DNA of 64,000 nt from Paracoccus yibinensis (GCF_030846195.1 NZ_JAVCWH010000003.1:62001-126000), one strand, 5' to 3'; numbered from the stretch's first letter, positions 25,899-34,830 are shown. Translations and numbers: made by a program. The notes: a model not told the origin generated them from the sequence alone.

Positions 25899-26233
25899 CC
25901 GCGGTGGGTCCGTCGCAGGGCGATGCGCTCGATGGCGTCATCATCGGGGGCGGGGGCCGCGCCATAGGCTGCGGCACGCAGCGGACCTGGCAGCCCTCCC
26001 AGGATGCGGGCGACGGCCAGGATCCGCGCCTGGGGTGCCATGCCGCGCGTGGCACGGATCAGGGCGCGGCGTGACGGCTTGCGGGTCATCAGCGGCCGGA
26101 GGGCCAGGGCCATCAGCAGCCCGGTGAGCAGACCGAGACCCAGCAGCGCAAGCCCCTCGCGCCAGCCAAGCACGGCCATGTCCAGCGGCAGGCGCGGCGG
26201 CGAAAGCTGGGCCAGCAATTCCTCGCGGCTCAT
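25895..26233 (-). CDS. DUF4381-like small membrane protein
   Basis: A 112-aa protein with one clear transmembrane helix (about residues 28-48, LALLGLGLLTGLLMALALRP) and a short periplasmic N-terminus. A basic cytoplasmic C-terminus follows. Its size, layout and position between DUF58 and BatA match the DUF4381 member of MoxR/VWA operons. The function is unknown. Both ends overlap neighbours by 4 bp, so it is clearly part of the coupled operon. Confidence 0.65.
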   Translation of the reverse strand: MSREELLAQLSPPRLPLDMAVLGWREGLALLGLGLLTGLLMALALRPLMTRKPSRRALIRATRGMAPQARILAVARILGGLPGPLRAAAYGAAPAPDDDAIERIALRRTHRG

Positions 26234-27075
26234 GGCAGGACCTCGGTCACGGTGGCGCCAAGGGCGCGCAGCCGGGACAGGTCCGCGGCCAAGTCGGGAA
26301 CCGCCAGCCGGGCCAGGCGGCTGCGATGCCCGTCGCTGACGGCCAGGGACCGGCCGGGGGGCTGCAACTCGGCCTCGTCCATGATCAGCGCCAGGGTCAG
26401 GGAACGGCGACGGGCCAGCGACGCCAGCATCGGCTCGGCCCCCTGCCAGCCATCGGGACCGGTGGCCACCAGCACCTGCCCGCCCGACGGCGACAGCCGC
26501 AGGACACGCGCCAGGCCCTCGGCCAGCGGCGGGTCCGCAGGGGCCGCCAGCGCCTGATCATGCTGATGGGCCAGGGCCTTGCAGATCGCGGACATGTGCC
26601 CGTCCCCGCCCGCGCCGGTGATTTCGGCCGCCCGCCCGCCCGCCAGCGTCAGCGCCGCGACCGCCCCCCCCCGCGCTGTCACGCGCCAGCCCGCCTGGGT
26701 CAGGTGCCGCGCAGCACGGACAGACCGAAGCGCGGCGCCCGTGCCCCACAGCATCGGCGCGCGGAAATCGGCCACCAGCAGGATCGTGTCGTCGCGGTCC
26801 TCGTGCAGGCTGCGGATATGGGGATGGCCGGTGCGCGCGGTGGCAGCGGGGTCCAGCCGCCGGGGATCGTCGCCCGCGACATAGGCGCGGATTTCGCGCA
26901 GATCCATACCCGCACCCGCCATCCGCGCGGGAACCGCCCCCGCCCGACGGGTCAGGGGACGATGGCGCTGCCTGCCCGGCGCCTGATCGCGCAGGGCCAA
27001 CAATTCGGCCGCCGTCAGGCGGATGCCGGGCGCGTCGGGCAATCCGGGGGGCAGGCTTGCAGAAAGGGCTACCAC
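26230..27075 (-). CDS. DUF58 domain protein
   Basis: A 281-aa protein. The DUF58 core shows DLREIRAYVAGDDPRRLDPAATAR (in two parts, DLREIRAYVAGDDPR and RLDPAATAR), followed by a VWA-like fold with ILLVADFRAPM. DUF58 proteins are partners of MoxR ATPases. It is second in the operon and overlaps moxR by 7 bp. A run of nine G in the coding strand (26664-26672) encodes Arg-Gly-Gly-Ala. Slippage there would truncate the protein and affect downstream coupled genes. This is shorter than many DUF58 proteins and lacks the N-terminal membrane helices. Confidence 0.85.
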   Translation of the reverse strand: MVALSASLPPGLPDAPGIRLTAAELLALRDQAPGRQRHRPLTRRAGAVPARMAGAGMDLREIRAYVAGDDPRRLDPAATARTGHPHIRSLHEDRDDTILLVADFRAPMLWGTGAALRSVRAARHLTQAGWRVTARGGAVAALTLAGGRAAEITGAGGDGHMSAICKALAHQHDQALAAPADPPLAEGLARVLRLSPSGGQVLVATGPDGWQGAEPMLASLARRRSLTLALIMDEAELQPPGRSLAVSDGHRSRLARLAVPDLAADLSRLRALGATVTEVLP

Positions 27076-28028
27076 GGCCGCACCTGGGCCAGGATCTCGG
27101 CCACGAGGCTGCGGCCGGTGCGCCCTTCACCGCTGGCCGACCAGGCGGGCACAAGGCGATGCGACAGGGCGTCGGCGGCCAGCGCCTCGGCATCCTCGGG
27201 CAAGCCGTGGTCGCGGCCGTGCAGCCAGGCACGCGCCCGCACGCCCGCCGCCAGCGCAAGCGTGCCGCGCGGCGACACGGGATGTTCCACCCATTCCGCC
27301 ACCGCGCCGCCGGACCGCGTGGCCATCACCAGCCGGACGATGAAATCCTTGAGCGCGGGGGCTAGATGGACCCGCGCGACCTCGGCCCGAGCACGCGACA
27401 GGTCGGCGGCCGATACCGTCGTGCCGCGCGGCGGTGCGGGCGCGACCGCCTCGGCCTCGACCAGGTCCAGGATCGCGCGTTCCGCGTCGGCCCCCGGCAG
27501 GTCAAGCCGCAGGTGCAGAAGAAAGCGGTCAAGCTGCGCCTCGGGCAAGGGGAAGGTGCCCTCATGCTCGATCGGGTTCTGGGTCGCCACGACCATGAAG
27601 GGATCCGGCAGCGGGCGGGTGGTGCCGCCTGTCGTCACCTGCCCCTCGGCCATCGCCTCCAGCAGCGCCGACTGCACCTTGGGCGGCGCGCGGTTGATTT
27701 CATCGACCAGCACCAGGCTGTGAAAGATCGGGCCGGGAATGAAATCGAAGCCGCCGGTTTCCGGCCGGAACACCTGCGTGCCGGTCAGATCCGAGGGCAG
27801 AAGGTCGGGCGTGCACTGGATGCGCGCGTGGCTGCCCGGCAGGTGGGCTGCCAGCGCCTTAACCGCACGGGTCTTGGCGATGCCCGGCGGGCCTTCGATC
27901 AGCACATGGCCGCCCGCAAGCAGGGCGATCAGCAACCGTTCGACCAGAACATCATGGCCGATCAGCGTCGCGCCGATCTCGGCCCCCAGGCGGCGGACGG
28001 CATGGGCCGGTTCGCTGTGATTGTCCAT
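27069..28028 (-). CDS. MoxR-family AAA+ ATPase
   Basis: A 319-aa cytosolic AAA+ chaperone. Walker A is EGPPGIAKT (about residues 45-53), Walker B is LVLVDEINRAPPK, sensor 1 is MVVATQNPIEHEGTFPLPEA and the lid domain follows. MoxR proteins act with VWA proteins to assemble or activate other complexes, as in methanol dehydrogenase maturation. It opens a seven-gene operon: moxR, DUF58, DUF4381-like, two VWA, TPR, BatD-like. The ATG at 28028 is used. The upstream 325 bp contain a large structured repeat, so its promoter must lie in or around 28030-28110. Confidence 0.92.
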   Translation of the reverse strand: MDNHSEPAHAVRRLGAEIGATLIGHDVLVERLLIALLAGGHVLIEGPPGIAKTRAVKALAAHLPGSHARIQCTPDLLPSDLTGTQVFRPETGGFDFIPGPIFHSLVLVDEINRAPPKVQSALLEAMAEGQVTTGGTTRPLPDPFMVVATQNPIEHEGTFPLPEAQLDRFLLHLRLDLPGADAERAILDLVEAEAVAPAPPRGTTVSAADLSRARAEVARVHLAPALKDFIVRLVMATRSGGAVAEWVEHPVSPRGTLALAAGVRARAWLHGRDHGLPEDAEALAADALSHRLVPAWSASGEGRTGRSLVAEILAQVRPW

Positions 28029-28131
28029 CGCTTTCTCCCCTCGCGCTGAACATGCCTAGTGTGCAACTCCGAGGGAGGCTGTGCCAGCGTTAAAGGGGAA
28101 TTTCGCCTGCCACTTTGGTCGGAAAGTGCAT

Positions 28132-28346
28132 GGGACGAACGGGCGGAAGCAGAAAACGCACGGCGTTTTCCCGCCCGCGTGAGTGGGTCCCATCAGAAAC
28201 CGTGCCATCCAAGCCCACGAGAGGCCAGCGCCCGACCCGGTGGGCGTGAAGCGCCCGCCGGTGGCGGGGGGGGCGCTGGCCGGGCCTTTGAGGCCCGGCG
28301 GCTTGGATGGATAGGACAGCGCGTGGCAAAGGCGATGGCCTTTGCC
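28132..28346 (-). repeat. Structured intergenic element, copy A
   Basis: A 215-bp array of hairpins between the surf1 stop (28355) and moxR start (28028). Seen stems: GGGAC/GTCCC (28132-28136 with 28187-28191) enclosing CGGGCGG/CCGCCCG and GAAAACGC/GCGTTTTC; an 11-bp outer stem (28205-28215 with 28300-28310); inside it an 11-bp stem (28223-28233 with 28271-28281) capped by GGGCG-TGAAG-CGCCC, and CCGGGCCT-TTG-AGGCCCGG; and finally GGCAAAGGC/GCCTTTGCC (28325-28333 with 28338-28346). A related copy lies at 48118-48325. A further small hairpin is at 28111-28128. The rest of the 28029-28354 gap shows no gene. Confidence 0.75.
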
Positions 28347-28354
28347 ATGTCGGG

Positions 28355-29038
28355 TCATCGCCGCAGGGCATAGATCGTCAGCACCACCAGACCGCCCGCC
28401 ATGACGAACCAGGTCAGCGCATAGGACAGGTGGTGGTTTCGAAAGGCGATCACGGTCAGCCCGCCGATGGGCTGGCCTTCGCCCGCCCGGTCGGCATCGA
28501 TGAAATAGGGCGCGACCTCGGGCAGGTCCAGGCTGGCCGCAATGGCCCGGGTGTCGCGGGAATACCAGCGGCCCGCCTGCGGATCGTTGGCGCGCAGGAA
28601 GGCACCGTCGGGCTGGGTCAGGCGCAGCAGCCCCGTTACGCTCTGCGGGCCTTGCGGCAGCGGGCGGTCGTCGCGCCGGTCGGCGGCGACGAAGCCGCGA
28701 TTGACCAGCACGGTCCAGCCCTCATCGGTGACAAGCGGCGTCATGACCCAGAAGCCCGCCCCGCGTTCCGTCACGGCCTGCACCAGCACGTCGCTGTCCG
28801 GGCGGTATTCGCCCCCCACGATGACGCGGCGGTATTCGGCATTCTCGGCCGTCAGCCCCGCCCAGTCCGAGGGCGGCGGCGCGGGGACCGGGTCCGCCGC
28901 CACCCGCGCGTCCACGCGGGCGATCAGGTCGGTCTTCCAGGCCAGCCGCTGCACCTGCCAGCCGCCCAGGCCCATCAGGACCAGGAAGACGATCCCTGCC
29001 GCGACCAGCAGGGTGATGGGGCGGCGGCGGGCGGTCAC
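28355..29038 (-). CDS. SURF1 family oxidase assembly protein
   Basis: A 227-aa inner-membrane protein with the SURF1 layout: N-terminal helix (about residues 10-29), a periplasmic region of about 170 aa, and a C-terminal helix (YALTWFVMAGGLVVLTIYAL). The conserved features GGWQVQRLAWK, VLVNRGFVAADRR and YFIDADR are visible. In Paracoccus denitrificans a SURF1 encoded with the ba3 quinol oxidase operon (surf1q) helps insert heme a, which fits its place after cyoD here. Translation starts at GTG 29038, overlapping the cyoD stop by 4 bp. Confidence 0.92.
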   Translation of the reverse strand: MTARRRPITLLVAAGIVFLVLMGLGGWQVQRLAWKTDLIARVDARVAADPVPAPPPSDWAGLTAENAEYRRVIVGGEYRPDSDVLVQAVTERGAGFWVMTPLVTDEGWTVLVNRGFVAADRRDDRPLPQGPQSVTGLLRLTQPDGAFLRANDPQAGRWYSRDTRAIAASLDLPEVAPYFIDADRAGEGQPIGGLTVIAFRNHHLSYALTWFVMAGGLVVLTIYALRR

Positions 29039-29451
29039 GATCCCAGGCCCAGGGCCTCGTGGTTCATCTGGGGCATCATGTTGGTGTTCATGTTGTACAT
29101 GACCCACAGAGACCCGGACAGCACGATGACCAGGATCACGACGGTGAAGATCAGCGCCATCATGGTCCAGCCTTCGTCGCTGCGCGTGTTCATGTGCAGG
29201 AAATAGACCATGTGGACCAGGATCTGCACGATCGCCATGCCCACGACCACGGCGGCGGTCAGGAAGCGGCTTTCGAAGCCGCCCGCCATCACGATGGCAA
29301 AGGGGATTGCGGTCAGGATCACCGACAGGACGAAGCCGGTCAGATAGGACCGGACGCTGCCATGGTCGTGGCCGTCGTCGTGTTGGTCGCCATGCGCCTC
29401 GGCCTGGCGTTCCGCGCGATGCTTGTCGCCCTGGGCTTCAATCGAGGTCAT
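29035..29451 (-). CDS. cyoD: Cytochrome o/ba3 quinol oxidase subunit IV
   Basis: A small inner-membrane subunit of 138 aa with a His/Asp-rich N-terminus (GDQHDDGHDHGSVRSYLTGF) and three transmembrane helices. VQILVHMVYFLHMN is the family hallmark. It stabilises the CuB-heme centre in subunit I. The start is the ATG at 29451, sharing one base with the cyoC stop (TGATG). It is longer than E. coli CyoD (109 aa), mainly at the hydrophilic N-terminus. Confidence 0.92.
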   Translation of the reverse strand: MTSIEAQGDKHRAERQAEAHGDQHDDGHDHGSVRSYLTGFVLSVILTAIPFAIVMAGGFESRFLTAAVVVGMAIVQILVHMVYFLHMNTRSDEGWTMMALIFTVVILVIVLSGSLWVMYNMNTNMMPQMNHEALGLGS

Positions 29452-30068
29452 CAGATCATCCCCAGCAGATAAACGAAGGTGAAGACGCCAATCCAGATCA
29501 CGTCCAGGAAGTGCCAGAACATCGACAGGCAGGCCAGGCGGCGGCGGTTGGCGGGGATCAGCCCGCGCTGACGGATCTGGATCATCAGCGTGACCAGCCA
29601 CAGGCAGCCAAAGGCCACGTGCAGCCCGTGGGTTCCCACAAGCGCGAAGAAGGCCGACAGGAAGGCCGACCGCTGCGGCCCGGCGCCCAGGTGGATCAGG
29701 TGGTTGAACTCATAGATCTCGACGGCCAGGAACAGCAGACCGAAGACCAGCGTGATCCCCAGCCACATCAGCGTGCCGCGCGTGTTTTCCTTGACCATCG
29801 CCAGCATGGCAAAGCCATAGGTGATGGACGACAGCAGCAGGAAGGCCGTGTTCAGCGCCACCAGTTCCAGGTCGAACAGGTCCTTCGGCCCCGGACCGGC
29901 GGCATAGCTGCCGCCCAGGACGCCGAAGACCGCGAAGAGGACCGCGAACATCAGGCAGTCGCTCATCAGGTAGATCCAGAAGCCGATGCTTGTGGACGCG
30001 CCCTCGTGATGGTGATGCGGCTCGACTTCCCAGAAATCGCCGGGGGCCGCTTGGGTGACGGTGCTCAT
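29451..30068 (-). CDS. cyoC: Cytochrome o/ba3 quinol oxidase subunit III
   Basis: A 205-aa membrane subunit with five transmembrane helices, as in CyoC. It shows GFWIYLMSDCLMFAVLFAVF near the N-terminus, VKENTRGTLMWLGITLVFG and FWHFLDVIWIGVFTFVYLLG at the end. A HHHH run sits near residue 18. It is not catalytic; subunit III supports proton entry and stability. It is 3 bp downstream of cyoB in the cyoABCD order. Confidence 0.95.
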   Translation of the reverse strand: MSTVTQAAPGDFWEVEPHHHHEGASTSIGFWIYLMSDCLMFAVLFAVFGVLGGSYAAGPGPKDLFDLELVALNTAFLLLSSITYGFAMLAMVKENTRGTLMWLGITLVFGLLFLAVEIYEFNHLIHLGAGPQRSAFLSAFFALVGTHGLHVAFGCLWLVTLMIQIRQRGLIPANRRRLACLSMFWHFLDVIWIGVFTFVYLLGMI

Positions 30069-30071
30069 GGA

Positions 30072-32078
30072 TCAGACCCCTGCGCTTGCCAGCTGGCGGT
30101 CGCGCGCGTCTTCCGTGGCGCGGACCTCCTCGGCCGGGATGTGGTAGTCGCGGGCATAGTTGAAGGTATGCAGGATCGAGGCGATCACGATGCCCGCGAA
30201 GGACAGCGCCGCCAGCCACCAGATATACCAGACCAGGGCAAAGCCGCAGATCGTGGACAGGCCCGCGACGATGACGCCCGTCCCGGTGTTCTTGGGCATG
30301 TGGATGGGGACATAGGCGGCGCGCGGCCGGGTCTGGCCGTAACGCTTCATGTCCCACCAGGTGTCCAGCCCGTGGCTGACCGGGGTGAAGGCGAAGTTGT
30401 AGGCGGGCGGGGGCGAGGATGTCGCCCACTCCAGCGTGCGCCCGTCCCAGGGATCGCCCGTCTCGTCGCGCAACTGGTCGCGGCGTGCGATGGAAACCCC
30501 GAACTGGATGAACATCGCGGCGATGCCGATGGCAATCAGGACCGCGCCAAAGGCCGCGATGACGAACCAGATCTGCAGGCTGGGGTCGTCGAAGACCCGC
30601 ACCCGGCGCGTCACGCCCATCAGCCCCAGGATGTAAAGCGGCGCGAAGGCGACCCAGAAGCCCACCACCCAGAACCAGAAGCTGACCTTGCCCCACCACG
30701 GATCCAGCCGGAAGCCGAAGGCCTTGGGCCACCAGTAATAGACCGCCGCGAACAGGCCGAACAGCACGCCGCCGATGATGACATTGTGGAAATGCGCCAC
30801 CAGGAACAGCGAGTTGTGCAGCACGAAGTCTGCGGGCGGCACGGCCAGCAGCACGCCCGTCATGCCGCCGATCACGAAGGTCAGCATGAAGGCGATGGTC
30901 CACATCATCGGCAGTTCGAACCGGATGCGGCTGCGATACATGGTGAACAGCCAGTTGAAGATCTTGGCGCCCGTGGGCACCGAGATGATCATCGTGGTGA
31001 TCCCGAAGAACGAGTTGACGGACGCCCCCGACCCCATCGTGAAGAAGTGGTGCAGCCAGACCAGATAGGACAGGATGGTGATGCAGACCGTCGCATAGAC
31101 CATCGAGGTGTATCCGAACAGCCGCTTGCCGGTGAAGGTCGCCACCACCTCGGAATAGACACCGAACAGCGGCAGGATCAGGATATAGACCTCGGGGTGG
31201 CCCCAGATCCAGATCAGGTTCACATACATCATGGCGTTGCCGCCAAGATCGTTGGTGAAGAAGTTGGTGCCGACATAGCGGTCCAGCGTCAGCAGGACCA
31301 GCGTCGCGGTCAGCACCGGGAAGGACGCCACGATCAGGATGTTCGTGCAAAGCGAGGTCCAGGTGAAGATCGGCATCCGCATCATGGTCATGCCGGGCGC
31401 GCGCATCTTGATGATCGTCACCAGCAGGTTGATGCCGGACAGCGTCGTCCCGACCCCCGCGACCTGAAGGCCCCAGATGTAGTAATCAACGCCGACATAG
31501 GGGCTGTAGCCGATCCCCGACAGCGGCGGGAAGGCCAGCCAGCCGGTCTGCGCGAATTCGCCCACGAACAGCGACATCATCACAAGGACGGCGCCGCCGA
31601 CGGTCATCCAGAAGGACAGGTTGTTCAGGAACGGGAAGGACACGTCCCGCGCGCCGATCTGCAGCGGCACGACATAGTTCATCAGCCCCGTGACGAAGGG
31701 CATCGCCACGAAGAAGATCATGATGACCCCGTGGGCCGAAAAGATCTGGTCGTAGTGATGCGCGTTCAGATAGCCCTCGGACCCGCCAAAGGCGATCGCC
31801 TGCTGAAGCCGCATCATGATCGCGTCGGCGAAACCGCGCACGAACATGATCAGCGCCAGCACGACATACATGATGCCGATCTTCTTGTGATCGACCGTCG
31901 TGAACCATTCGTGCCACAGGTATGACCACAGGCGATACTTGTGCAGCATCCACAACAGCCCGGCGCCGCCGATGGCGACGACCACGCCGGTGGCCCAGAC
32001 GATCGGATCCTGCGGAATCGCGTTCCAGTCCAGGCGGCCCAGAAGAAAGGTGGTTTGGATGTCGGAAGGGACTGCCAT
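30072..32078 (-). CDS. cyoB: Cytochrome o/ba3 quinol oxidase subunit I
   Basis: The catalytic heme-copper subunit, 668 aa. Heme and CuB ligands are visible in [31 protein letters not shown] (given as [13 protein letters not shown]), and HFHNVIIGG. The quinol-site Arg and Asp are in [12 protein letters not shown], and the His/Gln pair in AHHYDQIF, which identifies it as a quinol rather than cytochrome c oxidase. It reduces oxygen to water and pumps protons. About 15 helices are expected, with the C-terminal two as in CyoB. The ATG at 32078 has GAGG upstream. In Paracoccus this operon is also called qox. Confidence 0.97.
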   Translation of the reverse strand: MAVPSDIQTTFLLGRLDWNAIPQDPIVWATGVVVAIGGAGLLWMLHKYRLWSYLWHEWFTTVDHKKIGIMYVVLALIMFVRGFADAIMMRLQQAIAFGGSEGYLNAHHYDQIFSAHGVIMIFFVAMPFVTGLMNYVVPLQIGARDVSFPFLNNLSFWMTVGGAVLVMMSLFVGEFAQTGWLAFPPLSGIGYSPYVGVDYYIWGLQVAGVGTTLSGINLLVTIIKMRAPGMTMMRMPIFTWTSLCTNILIVASFPVLTATLVLLTLDRYVGTNFFTNDLGGNAMMYVNLIWIWGHPEVYILILPLFGVYSEVVATFTGKRLFGYTSMVYATVCITILSYLVWLHHFFTMGSGASVNSFFGITTMIISVPTGAKIFNWLFTMYRSRIRFELPMMWTIAFMLTFVIGGMTGVLLAVPPADFVLHNSLFLVAHFHNVIIGGVLFGLFAAVYYWWPKAFGFRLDPWWGKVSFWFWVVGFWVAFAPLYILGLMGVTRRVRVFDDPSLQIWFVIAAFGAVLIAIGIAAMFIQFGVSIARRDQLRDETGDPWDGRTLEWATSSPPPAYNFAFTPVSHGLDTWWDMKRYGQTRPRAAYVPIHMPKNTGTGVIVAGLSTICGFALVWYIWWLAALSFAGIVIASILHTFNYARDYHIPAEEVRATEDARDRQLASAGV

Positions 32079-32087
32079 CTTCGGCCT

Positions 32088-33275
32088 CTACAGGTTCTGG
32101 TCGGCGCCGGCCGGCGGCGTCGCTTGGGTCAGGCGGTTCGGGATCAGGTTGCGGCCCAGGATGCCCTGCGGCGCCTCAAGCGCGCGCCCGCGCAGGGGCG
32201 ACATGTCACGCGGCGTGCTGTCGGCCGGGGTGGCGCTTGCCAGCATCTGGTCCAGTTCCTCGACCGTGCAGATGCCCGTGACCTGGAAGGGCGGCAGGCC
32301 CAGGACGGGGCGCGGCGTCCCGCGGCCGGGTTCCGCCAGGGCCGCCACGTTGGCGATGCCCGGCAGGCCCAACCCGCCTTGCGCGTCATAGGCCATCATC
32401 TCGGCCATGCACATGCGGCCTTCCTCGACGCACATGTTCACGACGCGGCTGAAAAGCTGGGGATCGACGGGGGCGAAGACCATGGGCGGCACGTTCTCGC
32501 TGGGTTCTTCCAGTTCCAGATAGCGGGCGCGGTCCAGAGTCTCGCCGCTGTCGGCCGCCTCGGCGACCCAGGCGTCGAAGCCCGCGCCGTCAAGCGCATG
32601 GGCCTTGAAGCGCATCCCCGAAAACCCGGCGCCTGAATAATGCGAAGCAAGGCCCTGGTATTCGCCCGCCTCGTTGAAGACGCCATGCAGCGTGGTCTGC
32701 ATTCCGGGCATGGCATAGATCATTCCCGCCATCGCCGGGATATAGAAGGCGTTCATCACCGAGGTCGAGGTCAGCGTGAACTGGACCGGCCGGTCCACCG
32801 GCACCGCCAGTTCGTTGACGGACGCCACCCCCTGTTCGGGATAGATGAACAGCCATTTCCAGTCCATCGCCACGACCTGCACCTGCAGGGGCTGCTGGTT
32901 GCTGACCGGGGTTTCCGCGTCGATTCTGTCCAGCGGACGATAGGGGTCCAGCAGATGCGTGCCGACCCAGGTCAGCGCGCCAAGGCAGACGATGATCAGC
33001 AGCGGAATGGCCCAGATCACCAGCTCCAGCTTGGTCGAATGATCCCAGTCGGGGTTGTAGGTCGCCTGCCGGTTCGACGCCCGGTAACGCCAGGCGAACC
33101 AGACCGTCAGCGCCATCACCGGCACGATGATGATCAGCATCAGCAGCGTCGATTGCACCAGCAGTTCCGCCTGCCGCGCCGCGATGTCGCCCGACGGGGA
33201 CAGCACGACCGCCTCGCAACCCGCCAGCAGCGGCAGCGGCGCCAACCAGGAAAGACGTTTGAAGAGATGTGTCAT
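32088..33275 (-). CDS. cyoA: Cytochrome o/ba3 quinol oxidase subunit II
   Basis: A lipoprotein-type subunit of 395 aa. The signal peptide ends in LLAGC with Cys20 as lipidation site. Two transmembrane helices follow (about residues 40-62 and 84-106), then a periplasmic cupredoxin domain (VVAMDWKWLFIYPEQG). CuA cysteines are absent, as expected for a quinol oxidase. It is about 80 residues longer than E. coli CyoA, the excess being a C-terminal tail (from about 255) with two Cys-containing segments. First gene of the operon, preceded by an FNR-type box in the 226-bp divergent region. Confidence 0.95.
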   Translation of the reverse strand: MTHLFKRLSWLAPLPLLAGCEAVVLSPSGDIAARQAELLVQSTLLMLIIIVPVMALTVWFAWRYRASNRQATYNPDWDHSTKLELVIWAIPLLIIVCLGALTWVGTHLLDPYRPLDRIDAETPVSNQQPLQVQVVAMDWKWLFIYPEQGVASVNELAVPVDRPVQFTLTSTSVMNAFYIPAMAGMIYAMPGMQTTLHGVFNEAGEYQGLASHYSGAGFSGMRFKAHALDGAGFDAWVAEAADSGETLDRARYLELEEPSENVPPMVFAPVDPQLFSRVVNMCVEEGRMCMAEMMAYDAQGGLGLPGIANVAALAEPGRGTPRPVLGLPPFQVTGICTVEELDQMLASATPADSTPRDMSPLRGRALEAPQGILGRNLIPNRLTQATPPAGADQNL

Positions 33276-33352
33276 GTGGTGATGACCCCTTGACCGCGCG
33301 AATCGCGCCGTTCGGACGACGACGCCCTGAAGTTGCAGCCGAAATAAGTTCT

Positions 33353-33366
33353 TTGATCTGGATCAA
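33353..33366. promoter_or_regulatory. FNR/FnrP-type box upstream of cyoA
   Basis: TTGATCTGGATCAA is a perfect symmetric match to the FNR consensus TTGAT-N4-ATCAA. It lies 78 bp upstream of the cyoA ATG and 136 bp upstream of the divergent MFS gene. FnrP is known to repress the ba3 quinol oxidase genes in P. denitrificans under low oxygen, so this placement is fitting. A second palindrome, GACAA-T-TTGTC, follows 6 bp away at 33373-33383. The rest of the 33276-33501 region shows no gene. Confidence 0.8.
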
Positions 33367-33501
33367 ACATAAGACAATTTGTCGCGTATCCATCCGCAGT
33401 ATTTTGTAGCATTGATCGTCCCGACCAAGGGCGAATCCCGCCGGGATTCCGCCTGCCTTTGCCCTTCATGCCTTCTGGCCCAATCCAAAGTGGTTCACGC
33501 A

Positions 33502-34821
33502 ATGGCGACATCTGCCGAAACCCCTGACCGTCAAAGCCCCGGCAAGGACGCCGACGACATCCATGTCTCGCCCTCGGACATCGCGGTGGGCGTGGTGATC
33601 GGGCGCACGTCGGAGTTCTTCGACTTCTTCGTCTTCGCCATCGCCTCGGTCATCGTGTTCCCGGCGCGGCTGTTTCCCTTTGCCGATCCGCTGACGGGAA
33701 CGCTGCTGTCCTTCATGCTGGTGCTGCTGGCCTTTGTCGCCCGGCCCGTCGGCACGGCGATCTTCATGTATGTCGACCGCAAGCAGGGGCGCGTCGCCAA
33801 ACTCACGCTGGCCCTGTTCCTGCTGGGCACGTCCACGGTCGCCATGGGGCTGGTGCCGTCCTATGCGGTGCTGGGCGAATGGGCGATCATCATCATGGCG
33901 GTGCTGCGCATCGGCCAGGGCCTTGCCCTCGGCGGCAGTTGGGACGGTTTGTCGTCACTGCTGGCGCTGAGCGCGCCCAAGGAAAAGCGCGGCTTCTATG
34001 CGATGGTGCCGCAGTTGGGCGCGCCGATCGGGCTGATCGTGGCGGCGCTGTTGTTTTCCTATCTGGTCTCGACCCTTTCGGCCGAGGATTTCCGGGACTT
34101 CGGCTGGCGCTATCCGTTCTTCGTGGCCTTCTCGGTCAACGTGGTGGCGCTGTTCGCCCGGTTGCGGATCGTCGCCTCGCCCGAATTCCAGGAAGCCTTC
34201 GAAACGCGCGAGTTGCAGCCGACCCGCATCCGCACGACCTTCCGGTCCGACTGGCGGGCGATCTGGCTTGCATCCTTCGTGCCGCTGGCAAGCTTTGCGA
34301 TGTTCCACATGGTGACGGTGTTCCCGCTGTCCTGGGTGTTTCTCTATACCGACGAGACGCTGACCTTCTTCCTGAACCTGACGGCCCTCAGCGCGGCTTT
34401 CGGCCTGGTCTCGGTTCTGGTGTCGGGCTGGCTGTCGGACCGGTTCGGACGGCGGCGGGTGCTGCTGTGGGGTTCGCTTGGCATTGGCGTCTTCAGCCTG
34501 ATGGCCCCCTTGCTGCTGAGCGGCGGCAAGACGGGCGTTTCCGCATACATGATCCTGGGCTTCCTGGTCCTGGGGATCAGCTTCGGCCTGTCGTCGGGCG
34601 CGGTGGCGTCGATGTTCAACAGCCGCAACCGTTACACGGATTCCGCCTTTGCATCCGCCCTGGGCTGGCTTTTCGGCGCCGGGCTGGCGCCCCTGACGGC
34701 GCTGTTCCTGTCCACGACGCTGGGGCTGTTCGCGGCGGGGCTTTACCTGCTGTCGGGCGCGGTCGCCACGGCGGTTGCGCTGTGGCTGGCCCGGCAGATG
34801 GAGTTCCAGAAGCAGGGGTGA
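33502..34821 (+). CDS. MFS transporter
   Basis: A 439-aa major-facilitator protein with about 12 transmembrane helices and a central loop at about residues 225-250. Family loop motifs are visible: VDRKQGR after helix 2 and DRFGRRRVLLWG after helix 8. The overall style (EFFDFFVFAIASVIVFPARL) resembles metabolite:proton symporters of the MHS group. The substrate is unknown. The ATG at 33502 is preferred because it starts a normal hydrophilic N-terminus. It has no strong Shine-Dalgarno. It is divergent from cyoA and may respond to the same FNR-type site. Confidence 0.85.
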   Translation: MATSAETPDRQSPGKDADDIHVSPSDIAVGVVIGRTSEFFDFFVFAIASVIVFPARLFPFADPLTGTLLSFMLVLLAFVARPVGTAIFMYVDRKQGRVAKLTLALFLLGTSTVAMGLVPSYAVLGEWAIIIMAVLRIGQGLALGGSWDGLSSLLALSAPKEKRGFYAMVPQLGAPIGLIVAALLFSYLVSTLSAEDFRDFGWRYPFFVAFSVNVVALFARLRIVASPEFQEAFETRELQPTRIRTTFRSDWRAIWLASFVPLASFAMFHMVTVFPLSWVFLYTDETLTFFLNLTALSAAFGLVSVLVSGWLSDRFGRRRVLLWGSLGIGVFSLMAPLLLSGGKTGVSAYMILGFLVLGISFGLSSGAVASMFNSRNRYTDSAFASALGWLFGAGLAPLTALFLSTTLGLFAAGLYLLSGAVATAVALWLARQMEFQKQG

Positions 34822-34830
34822 TCCCCTGTT

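Noticed and set aside
28056-28358. Small frames in the two structured elements that share a GGRFTPT peptide
   Set aside because: The similarity follows from the conserved hairpins. The frames lack ribosome sites and differ in length, so I treat them as spurious.
29307-31925. An 872-codon open frame opposite cyoB, cyoC and cyoD
   Set aside because: Its product is a His/Gln/Arg/Asp-rich low-complexity chain with no motif, and the minus strand encodes well-conserved oxidase subunits.
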